DNA from: Burkholderia metallica
GTDB taxonomy: Bacteria; Pseudomonadota; Gammaproteobacteria; Burkholderiales; Burkholderiaceae
Reading direction: 5' to 3'
NCBI RefSeq assembly: GCF_902832845.1
Contig: NZ_CADFDB010000004.1
Coordinates: 62,001-126,000, forward strand
DNA: 64,000 bases
The notes below the pieces were generated by a model that was given only the letters and a program-made list of their open reading frames with translations, did not search any database and was not told the DNA's origin. Both the position numbers and the translations under genes were made by a program. Numbering within the stretch: the stretch's first letter is position 1; each line of letters begins with the position of its first letter. Below are positions 18,163-27,043 of the stretch, piece after piece.

Positions 18163-18771
18163 ATGTCGAAGCCGGAAGAGGGCGCCGTCGATCGCGCGTT
18201 CAATCGTTCGATGCTGGTGAAGCTCTTCGTCGTGGCCGGGCTGATGTTCGGTTTCGGCTTCGCGCTGATCCCGATGTATCGGGCGATCTGCCAGATCACC
18301 GGCATCAACAACCTGGTGCAGCGCGACGTCAGCGAGCGCGAGGTGAAGAACTCGCAGGTCGACACCAGCCGCACGGTCTCGATCGAGTTCGATGCGAACG
18401 CGCGCGGGCCGCTCGGCTTCAAGCCGGAGCACAACAGCCTCGACGTGCACCCGGGCGAGCTGACGACGATCGTGTACGACGTGACGAACGGGCAGGGCCG
18501 GCCGGTCGTCGCGCAGGCGATTCCGAGCTACGCGCCGAAGCAGGCGACGGAGTTCTTCAAGAAGATCGAGTGCTTTTGCTTTACGCAGCAGACGCTGGCC
18601 GCGAACGAGTCTCGCAAGATGCCGGTGGTGTTCGTGATCGATCCGAAACTGCCGAAGGACGTGAAGACGATCACGCTGTCGTACACGTTCTTCGAGCTGA
18701 ATACGCCGGCCACGCCGGCGCCCGCGCCGGGCAAGACCGCGGCGCAGGGCGCGGCGAAGCCGGACGCATGA
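18163..18771 (+). CDS. ctaG: Cytochrome c oxidase assembly protein CtaG (Cox11 family)
   Basis: A 202-aa inner-membrane copper chaperone that delivers copper to the CuB site of subunit I. It has one N-terminal transmembrane helix (LVKLFVVAGLMFGFGFALIPMYRAICQITG), a periplasmic immunoglobulin-like domain, and the copper-binding motif IECFCFTQQTL with the paired cysteines CFC. LPKDVKTITLSYTFF closes the fold. The tail is Ala/Pro-rich. It sits 35 bp after the small assembly protein. Confidence 0.95.
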   Translation: MSKPEEGAVDRAFNRSMLVKLFVVAGLMFGFGFALIPMYRAICQITGINNLVQRDVSEREVKNSQVDTSRTVSIEFDANARGPLGFKPEHNSLDVHPGELTTIVYDVTNGQGRPVVAQAIPSYAPKQATEFFKKIECFCFTQQTLAANESRKMPVVFVIDPKLPKDVKTITLSYTFFELNTPATPAPAPGKTAAQGAAKPDA

Positions 18772-18787
18772 CGACGGAGGCGCGGCG

Positions 18788-18988
18788 ATGACGGAGGTCA
18801 AGCGGGGCGGGTCGTTCGGCCAGGCGCTGAAAGCCGTGCTGTGGTCGTTCTTCGGGGTGCGCAAGCGGCGCGACCTGGAGGCCGACGCGACGCAGCTCAA
18901 TCCGCTGCACGTGCTGATCGTCGCGCTGCTGGCGGCCGGTGTGTTCATCGGGGTGCTGATCCTGATCGTGCGTGCGGTCGTGGGCTGA
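18788..18988 (+). CDS. DUF2970 small membrane protein
   Basis: A 66-aa protein with a basic, soluble N-terminal half (QALKAVLWSFFGVRKRRDLEADATQLNP) and one C-terminal transmembrane helix (HVLIVALLAAGVFIGVLILIVRAVV). This matches the DUF2970 family, which occurs in cox loci of betaproteobacteria; its role is unknown. It lies 16 bp after ctaG in the same operon, with the subunit III gene downstream. Confidence 0.85.
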   Translation: MTEVKRGGSFGQALKAVLWSFFGVRKRRDLEADATQLNPLHVLIVALLAAGVFIGVLILIVRAVVG

Positions 18989-19126
18989 CGCCCGCGGCCA
19001 CGAAAGAATGCAGTGCGCGGCGCCACGGCGGCGCGTGCAGGAAGGCGCGGTGGTGGTCACGCCGCGCAAGAAATAAAGCCGGAGCGGTTTCCGGTACACA
19101 AATTGGACTGAAGTGGAGAATCAAGC

Positions 19127-19984
19127 ATGAGCGGTCAAAACCAGACCCCGTACTATTTCGTGCCGCATCCGTCGCAGCATCCGATCAGCGCGGCCATCGG
19201 CCTGCTGGTCATGCTCGGATCGACAGCGCTGTGGATCAACGGTCACGACTGGGCGCCGTTTACGGCACTGCTCGGCCTGCTTTGGTTGCTCTTCACGCTG
19301 TATCACTGGTTTGGCGACGCAATCGCCGAATCGGAAGGCGGTCACTACGGCAAGAACGTCGACAAGTCGTACCGCTGGAGCATGAGCTGGTTCATCTTCT
19401 CGGAAGTCATGTTCTTCGGTGCGTTCTTCGGCGCGCTGTTCTATGCGCGTGAAATCGCGCTGCACCAGCTCGGCAGCCTCGACTACAAGCTGATCTGGCC
19501 GGATTTCTCCGCCGTGTGGCCGAACGAAGGCCCCGCCGCGCTCGCCGGGCACTTCAAGACGATGGGCCCGTGGCCGATCCCGACGCTGAACACCGCGTTC
19601 CTGCTGTCGTCGGGCGTGACGCTGACGATCTCGCACCACGCGTTGCGTGACGATCATCGCAAGAAGGCGATCGCGTGGCTGGCCGCGACGCTCGTGTTCG
19701 GTATCTGCTTCCTGTTCCTGCAGGGCTTCGAGTATTACCACGCGTACAACGAACTGAACCTGACGCTGAACTCGGGCGTGTACGGTTCGACGTTCTTCCT
19801 GCTGACCGGCTTCCACGGCTTCCACGTGTTCCTCGGCGGCACGATGCTCGCGGTGGTGCTGGTGCGGATGATCCGCGGCCACTTCAAGCCCGATCACCAC
19901 TTCGCATTCGAAGGCGCCGCGTGGTACTGGCACTTCGTCGACGTCGTCTGGCTCGGCCTGTACGTCGTCGTCTACTGGCTGTAA
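19127..19984 (+). CDS. ctaE: Cytochrome c oxidase subunit III
   Basis: A 285-aa, seven-helix subunit that stabilises the aa3 oxidase core. Motifs include YYFVPHPSQHPISAAIGLL at the N-terminus, SWFIFSEVMFFGAFFGALFYARE, the TFFLLTGFHGFHVFLG segment, and the C-terminal AWYWHFVDVVWLGLYVVVYWL. AGTGGAGAAT precedes the ATG. The strong stem-loop at 19990-20023 closes the operon. Confidence 0.96.
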   Translation: MSGQNQTPYYFVPHPSQHPISAAIGLLVMLGSTALWINGHDWAPFTALLGLLWLLFTLYHWFGDAIAESEGGHYGKNVDKSYRWSMSWFIFSEVMFFGAFFGALFYAREIALHQLGSLDYKLIWPDFSAVWPNEGPAALAGHFKTMGPWPIPTLNTAFLLSSGVTLTISHHALRDDHRKKAIAWLAATLVFGICFLFLQGFEYYHAYNELNLTLNSGVYGSTFFLLTGFHGFHVFLGGTMLAVVLVRMIRGHFKPDHHFAFEGAAWYWHFVDVVWLGLYVVVYWL

Positions 19985-19989
19985 ATGGA

Positions 19990-20023
19990 AAAACGGCCCG
20001 CGCAGCAATGCGCGGGCCGTTTT
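19990..20023 (+). terminator. Intrinsic terminator of the cox structural operon
   Basis: A 15-bp perfect stem (19990-20004 / 20009-20023) with a GCAA tetraloop of GNRA type is flanked by an A-run on one side and T4 on the other. It starts six bases after the ctaE stop. Confidence 0.88.
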
Positions 20024-20068
20024 CATTGGAGGCGGCCGGGCAGCGTGGCTGCCGGCCTTCACCACCCG

Positions 20069-20100
20069 GCGCCGCCGCGACTCAGTCAGGCGGCGCTTTT
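20069..20100 (+). terminator. Second hairpin with T-run downstream of ctaE
   Basis: GCGCCGCC / GGCGGCGC (20069-20076 / 20089-20096, 12-base loop) followed by T4. Probably a back-up terminator between ctaE and the convergent small membrane protein gene. Confidence 0.6.
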
Positions 20101-20155
20101 GCTTGGTGGCGCGGCTGTGCGGCGAAATGTCACAGCGGCCGCGGCGGCAATGCGA

Positions 20156-20365
20156 TCAACGCCCGATCGGCAGGCCGGTCGAATGGATCCAGCCCATCCA
20201 GTTCGCGAACAGGATGAGCAGGAACAGCGACACCGACAGCCCGACGCGGGTGGCGAGCGACCAGACCATGCGTTTCGTGTGGCCGCGGTCGTGCATCATG
20301 AAGTAGAGCGCCGAGCCCATGCTGGCAATGATGAGGACGAAGGCGATGGGAACGAGTATGTGCAT
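20156..20365 (-). CDS. Twin transmembrane protein (DUF2909-like)
   Basis: A 69-aa protein of two helices, MHILVPIAFVLIIASMGSALYFMM and VGLSVSLFLLILFANWMGWI, joined by the basic loop HDRGHTKRMVWSLATR. This architecture is the twin-transmembrane family frequently found between the subunit III and SURF1 genes on the opposite strand. Function unknown; location suggests a link to oxidase assembly. It is divergent from the SURF1 gene, whose start is about 80 bp away. Confidence 0.82.
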   Translation of the reverse strand: MHILVPIAFVLIIASMGSALYFMMHDRGHTKRMVWSLATRVGLSVSLFLLILFANWMGWIHSTGLPIGR

Positions 20366-20446
20366 GGCACGAACCGGACGACGGCAATTCGGAAGGAAGG
20401 GGATAATTATCGCACTTCGCTTGTCAGCAGGTGCCGGGCGGGCCGC

Positions 20447-21160
20447 ATGATGAAGATACGCTGGCTGCCCGCGCTGCTGATTCTCGTCGTCGTCGCGGTC
20501 ACGATCCGTCTCGGTTTCTGGCAGCGCGACCGCGCGCACCAGAAGGAAGCGCTGCAGGCGAGCATCGCGCGCTACGAGCAGGCGGCGCCCGTCGACGTCG
20601 GCGCGCAGCCGATGCCGCTCGCGTCGATCGAATTCCATCGCGTGCGTGCAACGGGCCGCTTCCTGCCCGAGCATGCCGTGTTCCTCGACAATCGGCCGTA
20701 TAACGACCAGCCGGGTTTTTACGTCGTGATGCCGTTTAAACTCACGGGCGGCGGCGTCGTGCTCGTGAACCGCGGCTGGCTGCCGCGCAATATCGCCGAT
20801 CGCACCGCGATCGAGCCGTTTGCGACGCCTGCGGGTGACGTCGAGATCGTCGGCATCGCGCGCGCCGATGCGTCGCGCGCGTTCGAGCTGGGCGAAGGCG
20901 GGTCGGCCGCGCACCAGAAGATCCGGCAGAACCTGGACGTCGCCGCGTATGCGAAGGAAACGGGGCTGCCGCTGCAGCCGTTCGTGATCCAGCAGACGAG
21001 CGACGACGGCGACAAGCTCGTGCGCGACTGGCCGGCGGCGACGACCGGCGTCGAGCGCAATTACGGTTACATGTTTCAATGGTGGGCGATGGCGGCGGCC
21101 GCGCTCGGTTTCGGCCTGTACGCCGCGCGGCGTGCGGCGAAGAAGTCGGCCGGCGCGTGA
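20447..21160 (+). CDS. SURF1-family cytochrome oxidase assembly protein
   Basis: About 237 aa. An N-terminal transmembrane helix (WLPALLILVVVAVTIRLGFWQRDRAHQK, with the family motif LGFWQ.R) and a C-terminal helix (MFQWWAMAAAALGFGLYAARR) flank a periplasmic domain containing VFLDNRPYNDQPGFYVVMPF and VNRGWLP. SURF1 helps deliver heme a to subunit I. Two adjacent ATGs (20447, 20450) are possible; the longer open frame upstream has no similarity. It begins a second, ctaA/ctaB-containing transcription unit. Confidence 0.93.
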   Translation: MMKIRWLPALLILVVVAVTIRLGFWQRDRAHQKEALQASIARYEQAAPVDVGAQPMPLASIEFHRVRATGRFLPEHAVFLDNRPYNDQPGFYVVMPFKLTGGGVVLVNRGWLPRNIADRTAIEPFATPAGDVEIVGIARADASRAFELGEGGSAAHQKIRQNLDVAAYAKETGLPLQPFVIQQTSDDGDKLVRDWPAATTGVERNYGYMFQWWAMAAAALGFGLYAARRAAKKSAGA

Positions 21161-21214
21161 ACGCCATGCCGGGACGCGGCGCCGGCGCCGCGGGTTCGTT
21201 TCGAGAGGTCTGAT

Positions 21215-21847
21215 TTGTCCATGCAATCCCCCCGTCAGGGTTCGGCCGCTGCGCCGATGTCGCCGGCGGCCCGCAAGCGCGGCCGCTGGATGCTCGTGCT
21301 GCTGGGTCTCGTGTGCGCCGCACCGATGATCGCGTCGTACTTCACCTATTACGTGATCAAGCCGAAGGGCGGGTCGACCAACTACGGCACGCTGATCGAG
21401 CCGCAGCGCCCGATTCCGGCGGATCTGCAGGTGACCGACGAAACCGGCAAGACCGTGCCGCTGTCGTCGCTGCGCGGCGTGTGGCTGTTCGTGATGACCG
21501 ATCGCAGCGCGTGCGACGACGCATGCGCGAAGAAGCTCTATTTCATGCGCCAGATCCGCGTCACGCAGGCGGGCGAGCGGCACCGGATCACGATGGTGTG
21601 GCTGCGCAGCGATGCGGGCGCGACGCCGCAGAAGGTGCTCGATGCCTATCCGGACACGCGCCGGCTGGTCGCCGATCCGGCCGCGGTGGCCGCATGGCTG
21701 CCGGCCGACGCCGGCACGAAGGACAGCGACCACATCTACCTGGTCGACCCGAACGGCAACCTGATGATGCGTTTCCCGAAAGACCCGAATCCCAGCAAGA
21801 TCAAGTCGGACGTGACGAAGCTGCTGAAGTGGTCGAGCATCGGTTAA
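21215..21847 (+). CDS. Membrane-anchored SCO-like protein of the oxidase locus
   Basis: A 210-aa protein with one N-terminal helix (WMLVLLGLVCAAPMIASYFTYYVI) and a thioredoxin-like periplasmic domain. It carries a CxxxC pair (CDDAC, about residues 104-108) and a later histidine in KDSDHIYLVDPNGNLMMRFP, the same layout as the copper ligands of SCO1/SenC, though overall similarity is low. I infer a copper-chaperone or thiol role for the CuA site. GAGAGG six bases before TTG at 21215 supports that start over the ATG at 21221. A second SCO protein is encoded at 23906. Confidence 0.75.
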   Translation: MSMQSPRQGSAAAPMSPAARKRGRWMLVLLGLVCAAPMIASYFTYYVIKPKGGSTNYGTLIEPQRPIPADLQVTDETGKTVPLSSLRGVWLFVMTDRSACDDACAKKLYFMRQIRVTQAGERHRITMVWLRSDAGATPQKVLDAYPDTRRLVADPAAVAAWLPADAGTKDSDHIYLVDPNGNLMMRFPKDPNPSKIKSDVTKLLKWSSIG

Positions 21848-21872
21848 GGCAAGAGAACGAGGCACCATTCCG

Positions 21873-22985
21873 ATGTCGTATCTACTGCAACTCGGCCTGA
21901 TCGGCTTCTGCATCGCGCTGCTGCCGCTGTCGTACGTGTGGGTGAAGGCCGACGACGACAAGTTTCGCAAGCTGGTGTGGATCACCACCTTCCTGACCCT
22001 CGACCTCGTGATGTTCGGCGGCTTCACGCGCCTGACCGATTCGGGGCTCGGCTGCCCCGACTGGCCGGGCTGCTACGGCACGTCGTCGCCGTTCATCGCG
22101 CATGCGGCGATCACGGCCGCGCACCAGGCGATGCCGACCGGGCCGGTGAGCATGACGAAGGCGTGGATCGAGATGATCCACCGCTATTTCGCGATGGCGA
22201 TCGGCGTGCTGATCATCGCGCAGGTCGTGATCGCATGGGCCGCGCGGCTGCGTCGCCGCCCGCTGCACGTGTCGCCGTGGTGGCCGACGAGCCTGCTGCT
22301 GCTGATTCTCGTGCAGGGCGCGTTCGGCGCGTGGACGGTCACGATGAAGCTGCAGCCGGTGATCGTCACGATCCACCTGCTGCTCGGCCTCACGCTGCTC
22401 GGCACGCTCGGCTGGCTCGCCGCGCGGCAGACGCCGCTGCCGTCGCACGACCCCGAAGCCGGCCGCTATCGCGCGGCCGCGCTCGCGGCGCTCGTGCTGC
22501 TGGTCGTGCAGATCGCGCTCGGCGGCTGGGTGAGCACCAACTACGCGGTACTCGCGTGCACCGACTTCCCGACCTGCAACGGCCAGTGGATCCCGCCGAT
22601 GGACTTCCAGCACGGCTTCCACCTGTGGCGCGCGCTCGGGATGACGAAGGACGGCGAGGCCATCACGCAGGACGCGCTGGTCGCGATCCACTGGACGCAC
22701 CGCACGTTCGCGTTCGTGGTGGTCGCGTACCTGGTCGCGTTCGCGCTGAAAATGCGTCGCTTCGAGTCGCTGCGGCGGCCCGCGAACGGCGTGCTGCTGG
22801 TCGTGCTGCTGCAGTTCGTGACGGGCCTGACCAACATCGTGCTGCAGTGGCCGCTGCCGGTCGCCGTCGCGCACAACGGCGGGGCCGCGATCCTGCTGCT
22901 GCTCGTCGTCATGTTAAACTTTCGCATCCTTTCAAGCCGCCCCGGCCGTGTCGCGCAGCCTGCGCGCGACGCCGCCCCGGCGTGA
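21873..22985 (+). CDS. ctaA: Heme A synthase (COX15/CtaA family)
   Basis: A 370-aa, eight-helix membrane enzyme that oxidises heme O to heme A. Diagnostic segments are [21 protein letters not shown], the heme-ligand region [35 protein letters not shown] and [21 protein letters not shown]. Cysteine pairs in the first and second halves are kept. The stop lies eight bases before the ctaB start, so the two heme-modifying enzymes are translated in tandem. Confidence 0.95.
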   Translation: MSYLLQLGLIGFCIALLPLSYVWVKADDDKFRKLVWITTFLTLDLVMFGGFTRLTDSGLGCPDWPGCYGTSSPFIAHAAITAAHQAMPTGPVSMTKAWIEMIHRYFAMAIGVLIIAQVVIAWAARLRRRPLHVSPWWPTSLLLLILVQGAFGAWTVTMKLQPVIVTIHLLLGLTLLGTLGWLAARQTPLPSHDPEAGRYRAAALAALVLLVVQIALGGWVSTNYAVLACTDFPTCNGQWIPPMDFQHGFHLWRALGMTKDGEAITQDALVAIHWTHRTFAFVVVAYLVAFALKMRRFESLRRPANGVLLVVLLQFVTGLTNIVLQWPLPVAVAHNGGAAILLLLVVMLNFRILSSRPGRVAQPARDAAPA

Positions 22986-22993
22986 CCGTCCCC

Positions 22994-23896
22994 ATGCAAA
23001 GCACCCTCTCCCAATCGCCCGGTAGCCGGTTTTCGCAGTACATGGCGCTGACGAAGCCGCGTGTCACGCAGCTCGCGGTGTTCTGCGCGGTGATCGGCAT
23101 GTTCCTCGCGACGCCGGGCATGGTGCCGTGGCACGTGCTGATCGGCGGCACGATCGGCATCTGGCTGCTGGCCGGCGCCGCGTTCGCGATCAACTGCCTC
23201 GTCGAACAGAAGATCGACGCGATGATGCGCCGTACCGCGTGGCGCCCGTCCGCGCGCGGCGAGATCACCACGCCGCAGATCCTGCTGTTCTCGGCCGTGC
23301 TCGGCAGCGTCGGCGCATGGACGCTCTACACGTTCACGAACCCGCTGACGATGTGGCTGACGATCGCCACCTTCGTCGGCTACGCGGTGATCTACACGCT
23401 GCTGCTCAAGCCGATGACGCCGCAGAACATCGTGATCGGCGGCGCGTCGGGCGCGATGCCGCCGGCGCTCGGCTGGGCCGCGGTCACCGGCGCGGTGCCG
23501 GGCGATGCGTGGATTCTCGTGCTGATCATCTTCGTGTGGACGCCGCCGCATTTCTGGGTGCTCGCGCTGTATCGCCGCAAGGATTACGAGAACGCGGGGC
23601 TGCCGATGCTGCCCGTCACGCATGGCGAGAAATTCACGCGGCTGCACATCCTGCTGTATACGGTGATCCTGTTCGCCGTGACGCTGATGCCGTTCATCTC
23701 CGGAATGAGCGGGGCCGTCTACCTGACGAGCGCGGTGCTGCTCGGCGCGGTGTTCCTCGCGTATGCGTGGAAGATCCACCGCGACTATTCGGACGAACTC
23801 GCCCGCAAGGCTTTCCGCTACTCGATCGTCTACCTGTCGCTGCTGTTCGCCGCGCTGCTCGTCGATCACTATGCACGCCCGCTGCTCGGCGTGTAA
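22994..23896 (+). CDS. ctaB: Protoheme IX farnesyltransferase (heme O synthase)
   Basis: A 300-aa UbiA-type prenyltransferase that adds farnesyl to protoheme, giving heme O for CtaA. The N-terminal [25 protein letters not shown] and the aspartate-rich motif [19 protein letters not shown] are present, along with [27 protein letters not shown]. About nine transmembrane helices are expected. The start is the ATG at 22994; the frame is open upstream through ctaA but only as a shadow. Confidence 0.95.
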   Translation: MQSTLSQSPGSRFSQYMALTKPRVTQLAVFCAVIGMFLATPGMVPWHVLIGGTIGIWLLAGAAFAINCLVEQKIDAMMRRTAWRPSARGEITTPQILLFSAVLGSVGAWTLYTFTNPLTMWLTIATFVGYAVIYTLLLKPMTPQNIVIGGASGAMPPALGWAAVTGAVPGDAWILVLIIFVWTPPHFWVLALYRRKDYENAGLPMLPVTHGEKFTRLHILLYTVILFAVTLMPFISGMSGAVYLTSAVLLGAVFLAYAWKIHRDYSDELARKAFRYSIVYLSLLFAALLVDHYARPLLGV

Positions 23897-23905
23897 CCGC
23901 ACGGT

Positions 23906-24532
23906 TTGAACGCAATGCTCCAATCACGGTTCGGGCGCCGCGCGCGCCAAGGCTGGATGCTCGCCTGCGCAGTCACGGCAGCGCTGCTGCTCGCCGGATG
24001 CGACAACGCGCCGAAATTCCAGAATCTCGACATCACCGGCAACACGCAGTTCGGCAACGACTTCTCGCTGCCCGACACGACCGGCAAGGTGCGCACGCTC
24101 GCCGACTTCAAGGGCCGTGCCGTCGTGATGTTCTTCGGCTATACGCACTGCCCGGACGTGTGCCCGACCACGATGGCCGAGCTGTCCGAAGCGCTGAAGC
24201 AGCTCGGGCCCGATGCCGCGAAGCGCGTGCAGGTGCTGTTCGTCACCGTCGACCCGGAGCGTGACACGCCGGCGCTGCTCGGCCAGTACGTGCCCGCGTT
24301 CGATCCGTCGTTCATCGGCCTGCGGCCGGCCGACGAAGCGCAGCTCAAGAAGGTCACGAAGGATTTCCGCGTGTACTACGCGAAGGTGCCCGGCAAGACG
24401 TCCGGCAGCTACACGATGGATCACACGGCCGCGAGCTACGTGTTCGACCGCGACGGCAAGCTGCGCCTGTTCGTGCGCGACGGCCAGGGGCCCGGCCCGT
24501 GGGTTCACGACCTGAAGCTGCTGGTCGACTGA
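23906..24532 (+). CDS. SCO1/SenC family copper chaperone (lipoprotein)
   Basis: About 205-208 aa. A signal peptide ends in the lipobox LLAGC (ACAVTAALLLAGCDN), so it is probably membrane-anchored in the periplasm. The thioredoxin fold has the copper-binding CPDVC in FFGYTHCPDVCPTTMAELSEAL and the third ligand histidine in MDHTAASYVFD. It inserts copper into the CuA site of CoxB. TTG at 23906 and ATG at 23915 are alternative starts. It follows ctaB by nine bases and is closed by the terminator at 24567. Confidence 0.93.
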   Translation: MNAMLQSRFGRRARQGWMLACAVTAALLLAGCDNAPKFQNLDITGNTQFGNDFSLPDTTGKVRTLADFKGRAVVMFFGYTHCPDVCPTTMAELSEALKQLGPDAAKRVQVLFVTVDPERDTPALLGQYVPAFDPSFIGLRPADEAQLKKVTKDFRVYYAKVPGKTSGSYTMDHTAASYVFDRDGKLRLFVRDGQGPGPWVHDLKLLVD

Positions 24533-24566
24533 CCGGCCGCCGCCGGGCACTCCGCCCGGCGACCCC

Positions 24567-24599
24567 GTGACGGCCGTTCCGCGCCGTCACGTTTCTTTT
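24567..24599 (+). terminator. Intrinsic terminator after the SCO gene
   Basis: GTGACGGC / GCCGTCAC (24567-24574 / 24583-24590) followed by TTTCTTTT. It ends the SURF1-to-SCO transcription unit. Confidence 0.8.
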
Positions 24600-24673
24600 C
24601 CCACATCATCCGCATGCGCTGCCTGCCTGCCCGGCGGCGCGTCGGCATGCGCGCGTGATGCGCCGGTGCGCCG

Positions 24674-24964
24674 TTACGGCAGCGCCGGCACGTTGAAGCC
24701 GGAAGCGGCGCGCGTGATCCGGAATTCCGTCACGCGATAGGTGGCGAGCCCCTCGGTGACGAACGGATCGGTCTCGAGGATCGCGTCGAGTTCGTCGCGG
24801 TCGATGCGGGCCGCGAGGATCACGCCGCCTTCGCGCGGCACTTTCGGCCCCGCCGCGATGAAGATGCCCTTGTCGAACTGCGGCTGCAGAAACGCGCGGT
24901 GGCGTTCGAGCGCGTCGTCGATGCGCTCGAGCGACGCGGTGTAGTGGATGTCGATGACGTACAT
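24674..24964 (-). CDS. YciI-like protein
   Basis: A 96-aa ferredoxin-like fold protein. The family signature is MYVIDIHYTASLERIDDALERHRAFLQPQFDKGIFIAAGPK, with the conserved histidine at about residue 22, and ETDPFVTEGLATYRVTEFRI near the end, which matches the YciI DPF motif. Biochemical role is unknown; some relatives are dehydrochlorinase-like. It stands alone between the SCO gene and a divergent chemoreceptor. Confidence 0.88.
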   Translation of the reverse strand: MYVIDIHYTASLERIDDALERHRAFLQPQFDKGIFIAAGPKVPREGGVILAARIDRDELDAILETDPFVTEGLATYRVTEFRITRAASGFNVPALP

Positions 24965-25197
24965 GGATGGCCCTGGAATGATGCCGGCGCGTCGCGCGCC
25001 GGTCGGCCGGTCTTTGTAGCACAGCGGATGCGGGCTGTCGCGCCGGCACGCGGCGGGAGGGGGCGTCGATGGCCGGTTCGCCGCGATCGCGCGTATTCAA
25101 GTTGTAAGCCTCGGTGCCGTAAATGAATGGGCAAGCGTTTGCGCGCGGCAGGCCGTTCGCGCGCACCGTGCGCATCGACATCGACAAGGGCACGCAG

Positions 25198-26838
25198 ATG
25201 AGCAGAATGAGTTTGAACCGCAAGCTGTGGCTCGCGCTTGCGCTGGTATGGATCGGTCTCCTGGGCGTCGGCGCGTGGAGCGCGTACGAGACGCGCGCGA
25301 CGATGCTCGCCGAACGCAAGGCCGGCATCGCGAATCTCGTCGACTCGGCGGCCGGCATCGTGAATGCGTATCACGCGCTCGCGCAGAACGGCACGTTGCC
25401 GGAGGCCGACGCGAAGCGCGACGCGCTCGCGAGCCTGGCCGCGATGCGCTACGGCGATTCGGGCTACGTGTTCGTGATGGATTCGAAGCCGGTCGTGCTG
25501 ATGCATCCGACGCTGCCCAAGCTGGTCGGCACGCAGGTCGGCGACTATCTCGACCCGGACGGCAAGCCGCTGTTCGTCACGATCCTGAACGCCGCGAAGG
25601 AAACCGGCAGCGGCTTCGCCGAATACCGCGGGCGCCTGCCGCACAGCGAGACCGCCGTGCCGAAGATCAGCTACGTCACGCGTTTCGCGCCGTGGGACTG
25701 GAACATCTCGAGCGGCGTGTTCCTGAAGGACATCGACACTATCTACTACCGAACGCTGCTCGGCCACCTCGCGGTGGTGTTCGTGATCGGCTTCGCGATC
25801 AGCGCGGCGATGCTGGTGATCATCCGCAACGTGCGCGGCAGCCTCGGCGGCGAGCCCGACCAAGCGGCCGCGCTCGCGACGCGCATCGCGCAGGGCGACC
25901 TGACGCAGCCGGTGCCCGTCCGCGCGGGCGACCGCACGAGCATGATGGCGGCGATGCACGACATGCAGGTACGGCTGCAGGCGACGATCGGCGGGATTCG
26001 CCAGTCGGCCGGCTCGATCGCGTCGGCGAGCCGCCAGATCTCGGCCGGCAACGACGACCTGTCGCAGCGCACCGAGGAGCAGGCCGCGTCGCTGGAAGAA
26101 ACCGCCGCGAGCATGGAACAGCTGACCGCGACCGTGAAGCAGAACGCCGACAACGCGCGGCAGGCGAGCGGGCTTGCGAACAGCGCATCGGAGATCGCGC
26201 GCACGGGGAGCGACGTCGTGAACCGCGTGATCGGCACGATGGGCGAGATCGACGACAGCTCGCGCAAGATCGCCGACATCATCGGCGTGATCGAGGGCAT
26301 CGCGTTCCAGACCAACATCCTCGCGCTGAATGCGGCGGTCGAAGCCGCGCGCGCCGGCGAGCAGGGCCGCGGCTTCGCGGTGGTCGCGGGCGAGGTGCGC
26401 TCGCTCGCGCAGCGCAGTGCGACGGCTTCGAAGGAGATCCGCGCGCTGATCGTCGACTCGGTCGAGCGCGTGCGCAACGGCTCGACGCTGGTCGGCCAGG
26501 CCGGCACGACGATGGGCGAGATCCTGCAGGCGGTCGCGCGCGTGACCGACATCATGGGCGAGATCGCGGCGGCGTCCGAGGAGCAGGCGAGCGGCATCAT
26601 GCAGGTCGGGCGCGCGGTCACGCAGATGGACCAGGTGACGCAGCAGAACGCGGCGCTCGTCGAGGAAGCCGCGGCGGCGGCCGCGTCGCTGCAGGAGCAG
26701 GCCGCGCGGCTGCACGATGCGGTCGGCGCGTTCCGGGTCGGCGATGCCGACGGCCTGTCATCGCGCGGGGCCGGCGGGCAGGCGGGCGACCCCGCGTTCG
26801 GCGCCGCCGGGGCGCACGCCGGCCGCGCGTTGGCGTAA
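25198..26838 (+). CDS. Methyl-accepting chemotaxis protein with single Cache sensor
   Basis: About 546 aa. TM1 ([22 protein letters not shown]), a periplasmic sCache_2-type domain ([44 protein letters not shown]), TM2 ([21 protein letters not shown]), HAMP, then a long signalling hairpin with the conserved tip [30 protein letters not shown]. The sensor fold often binds small carboxylates; the ligand here is unknown. No che genes are adjacent. No CheR-binding NWETF-type pentapeptide is visible at the C-terminus. The start at 25198 follows AAGGG; the open frame extends to 25123. Confidence 0.92.
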   Translation: MSRMSLNRKLWLALALVWIGLLGVGAWSAYETRATMLAERKAGIANLVDSAAGIVNAYHALAQNGTLPEADAKRDALASLAAMRYGDSGYVFVMDSKPVVLMHPTLPKLVGTQVGDYLDPDGKPLFVTILNAAKETGSGFAEYRGRLPHSETAVPKISYVTRFAPWDWNISSGVFLKDIDTIYYRTLLGHLAVVFVIGFAISAAMLVIIRNVRGSLGGEPDQAAALATRIAQGDLTQPVPVRAGDRTSMMAAMHDMQVRLQATIGGIRQSAGSIASASRQISAGNDDLSQRTEEQAASLEETAASMEQLTATVKQNADNARQASGLANSASEIARTGSDVVNRVIGTMGEIDDSSRKIADIIGVIEGIAFQTNILALNAAVEAARAGEQGRGFAVVAGEVRSLAQRSATASKEIRALIVDSVERVRNGSTLVGQAGTTMGEILQAVARVTDIMGEIAAASEEQASGIMQVGRAVTQMDQVTQQNAALVEEAAAAAASLQEQAARLHDAVGAFRVGDADGLSSRGAGGQAGDPAFGAAGAHAGRALA

Positions 26839-27043
26839 GGGGCGACCGCCTTGGGCGCGGCTCGCACAAACGCAACTAACGGCCGAGTCGTCCGGCCTTC
26901 GCCGGCACCGCTGCGGTGCATACCCATATGAGCGGGATGTATTTCACTTCCCGCCGATCCTGTGACACCATTTGGCCCTTCCTGCGAGTCGGGGCATACC
27001 CGTATCGCGCCCCATTTCAGTCATGCAAGAAAGCGAGAAACAG

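Noticed and set aside
26839-27043. Search for a SAM-type riboswitch or S-box before the MetQ-like gene
   Set aside because: No conserved multi-stem structure or kink-turn-like sequence was evident by eye.
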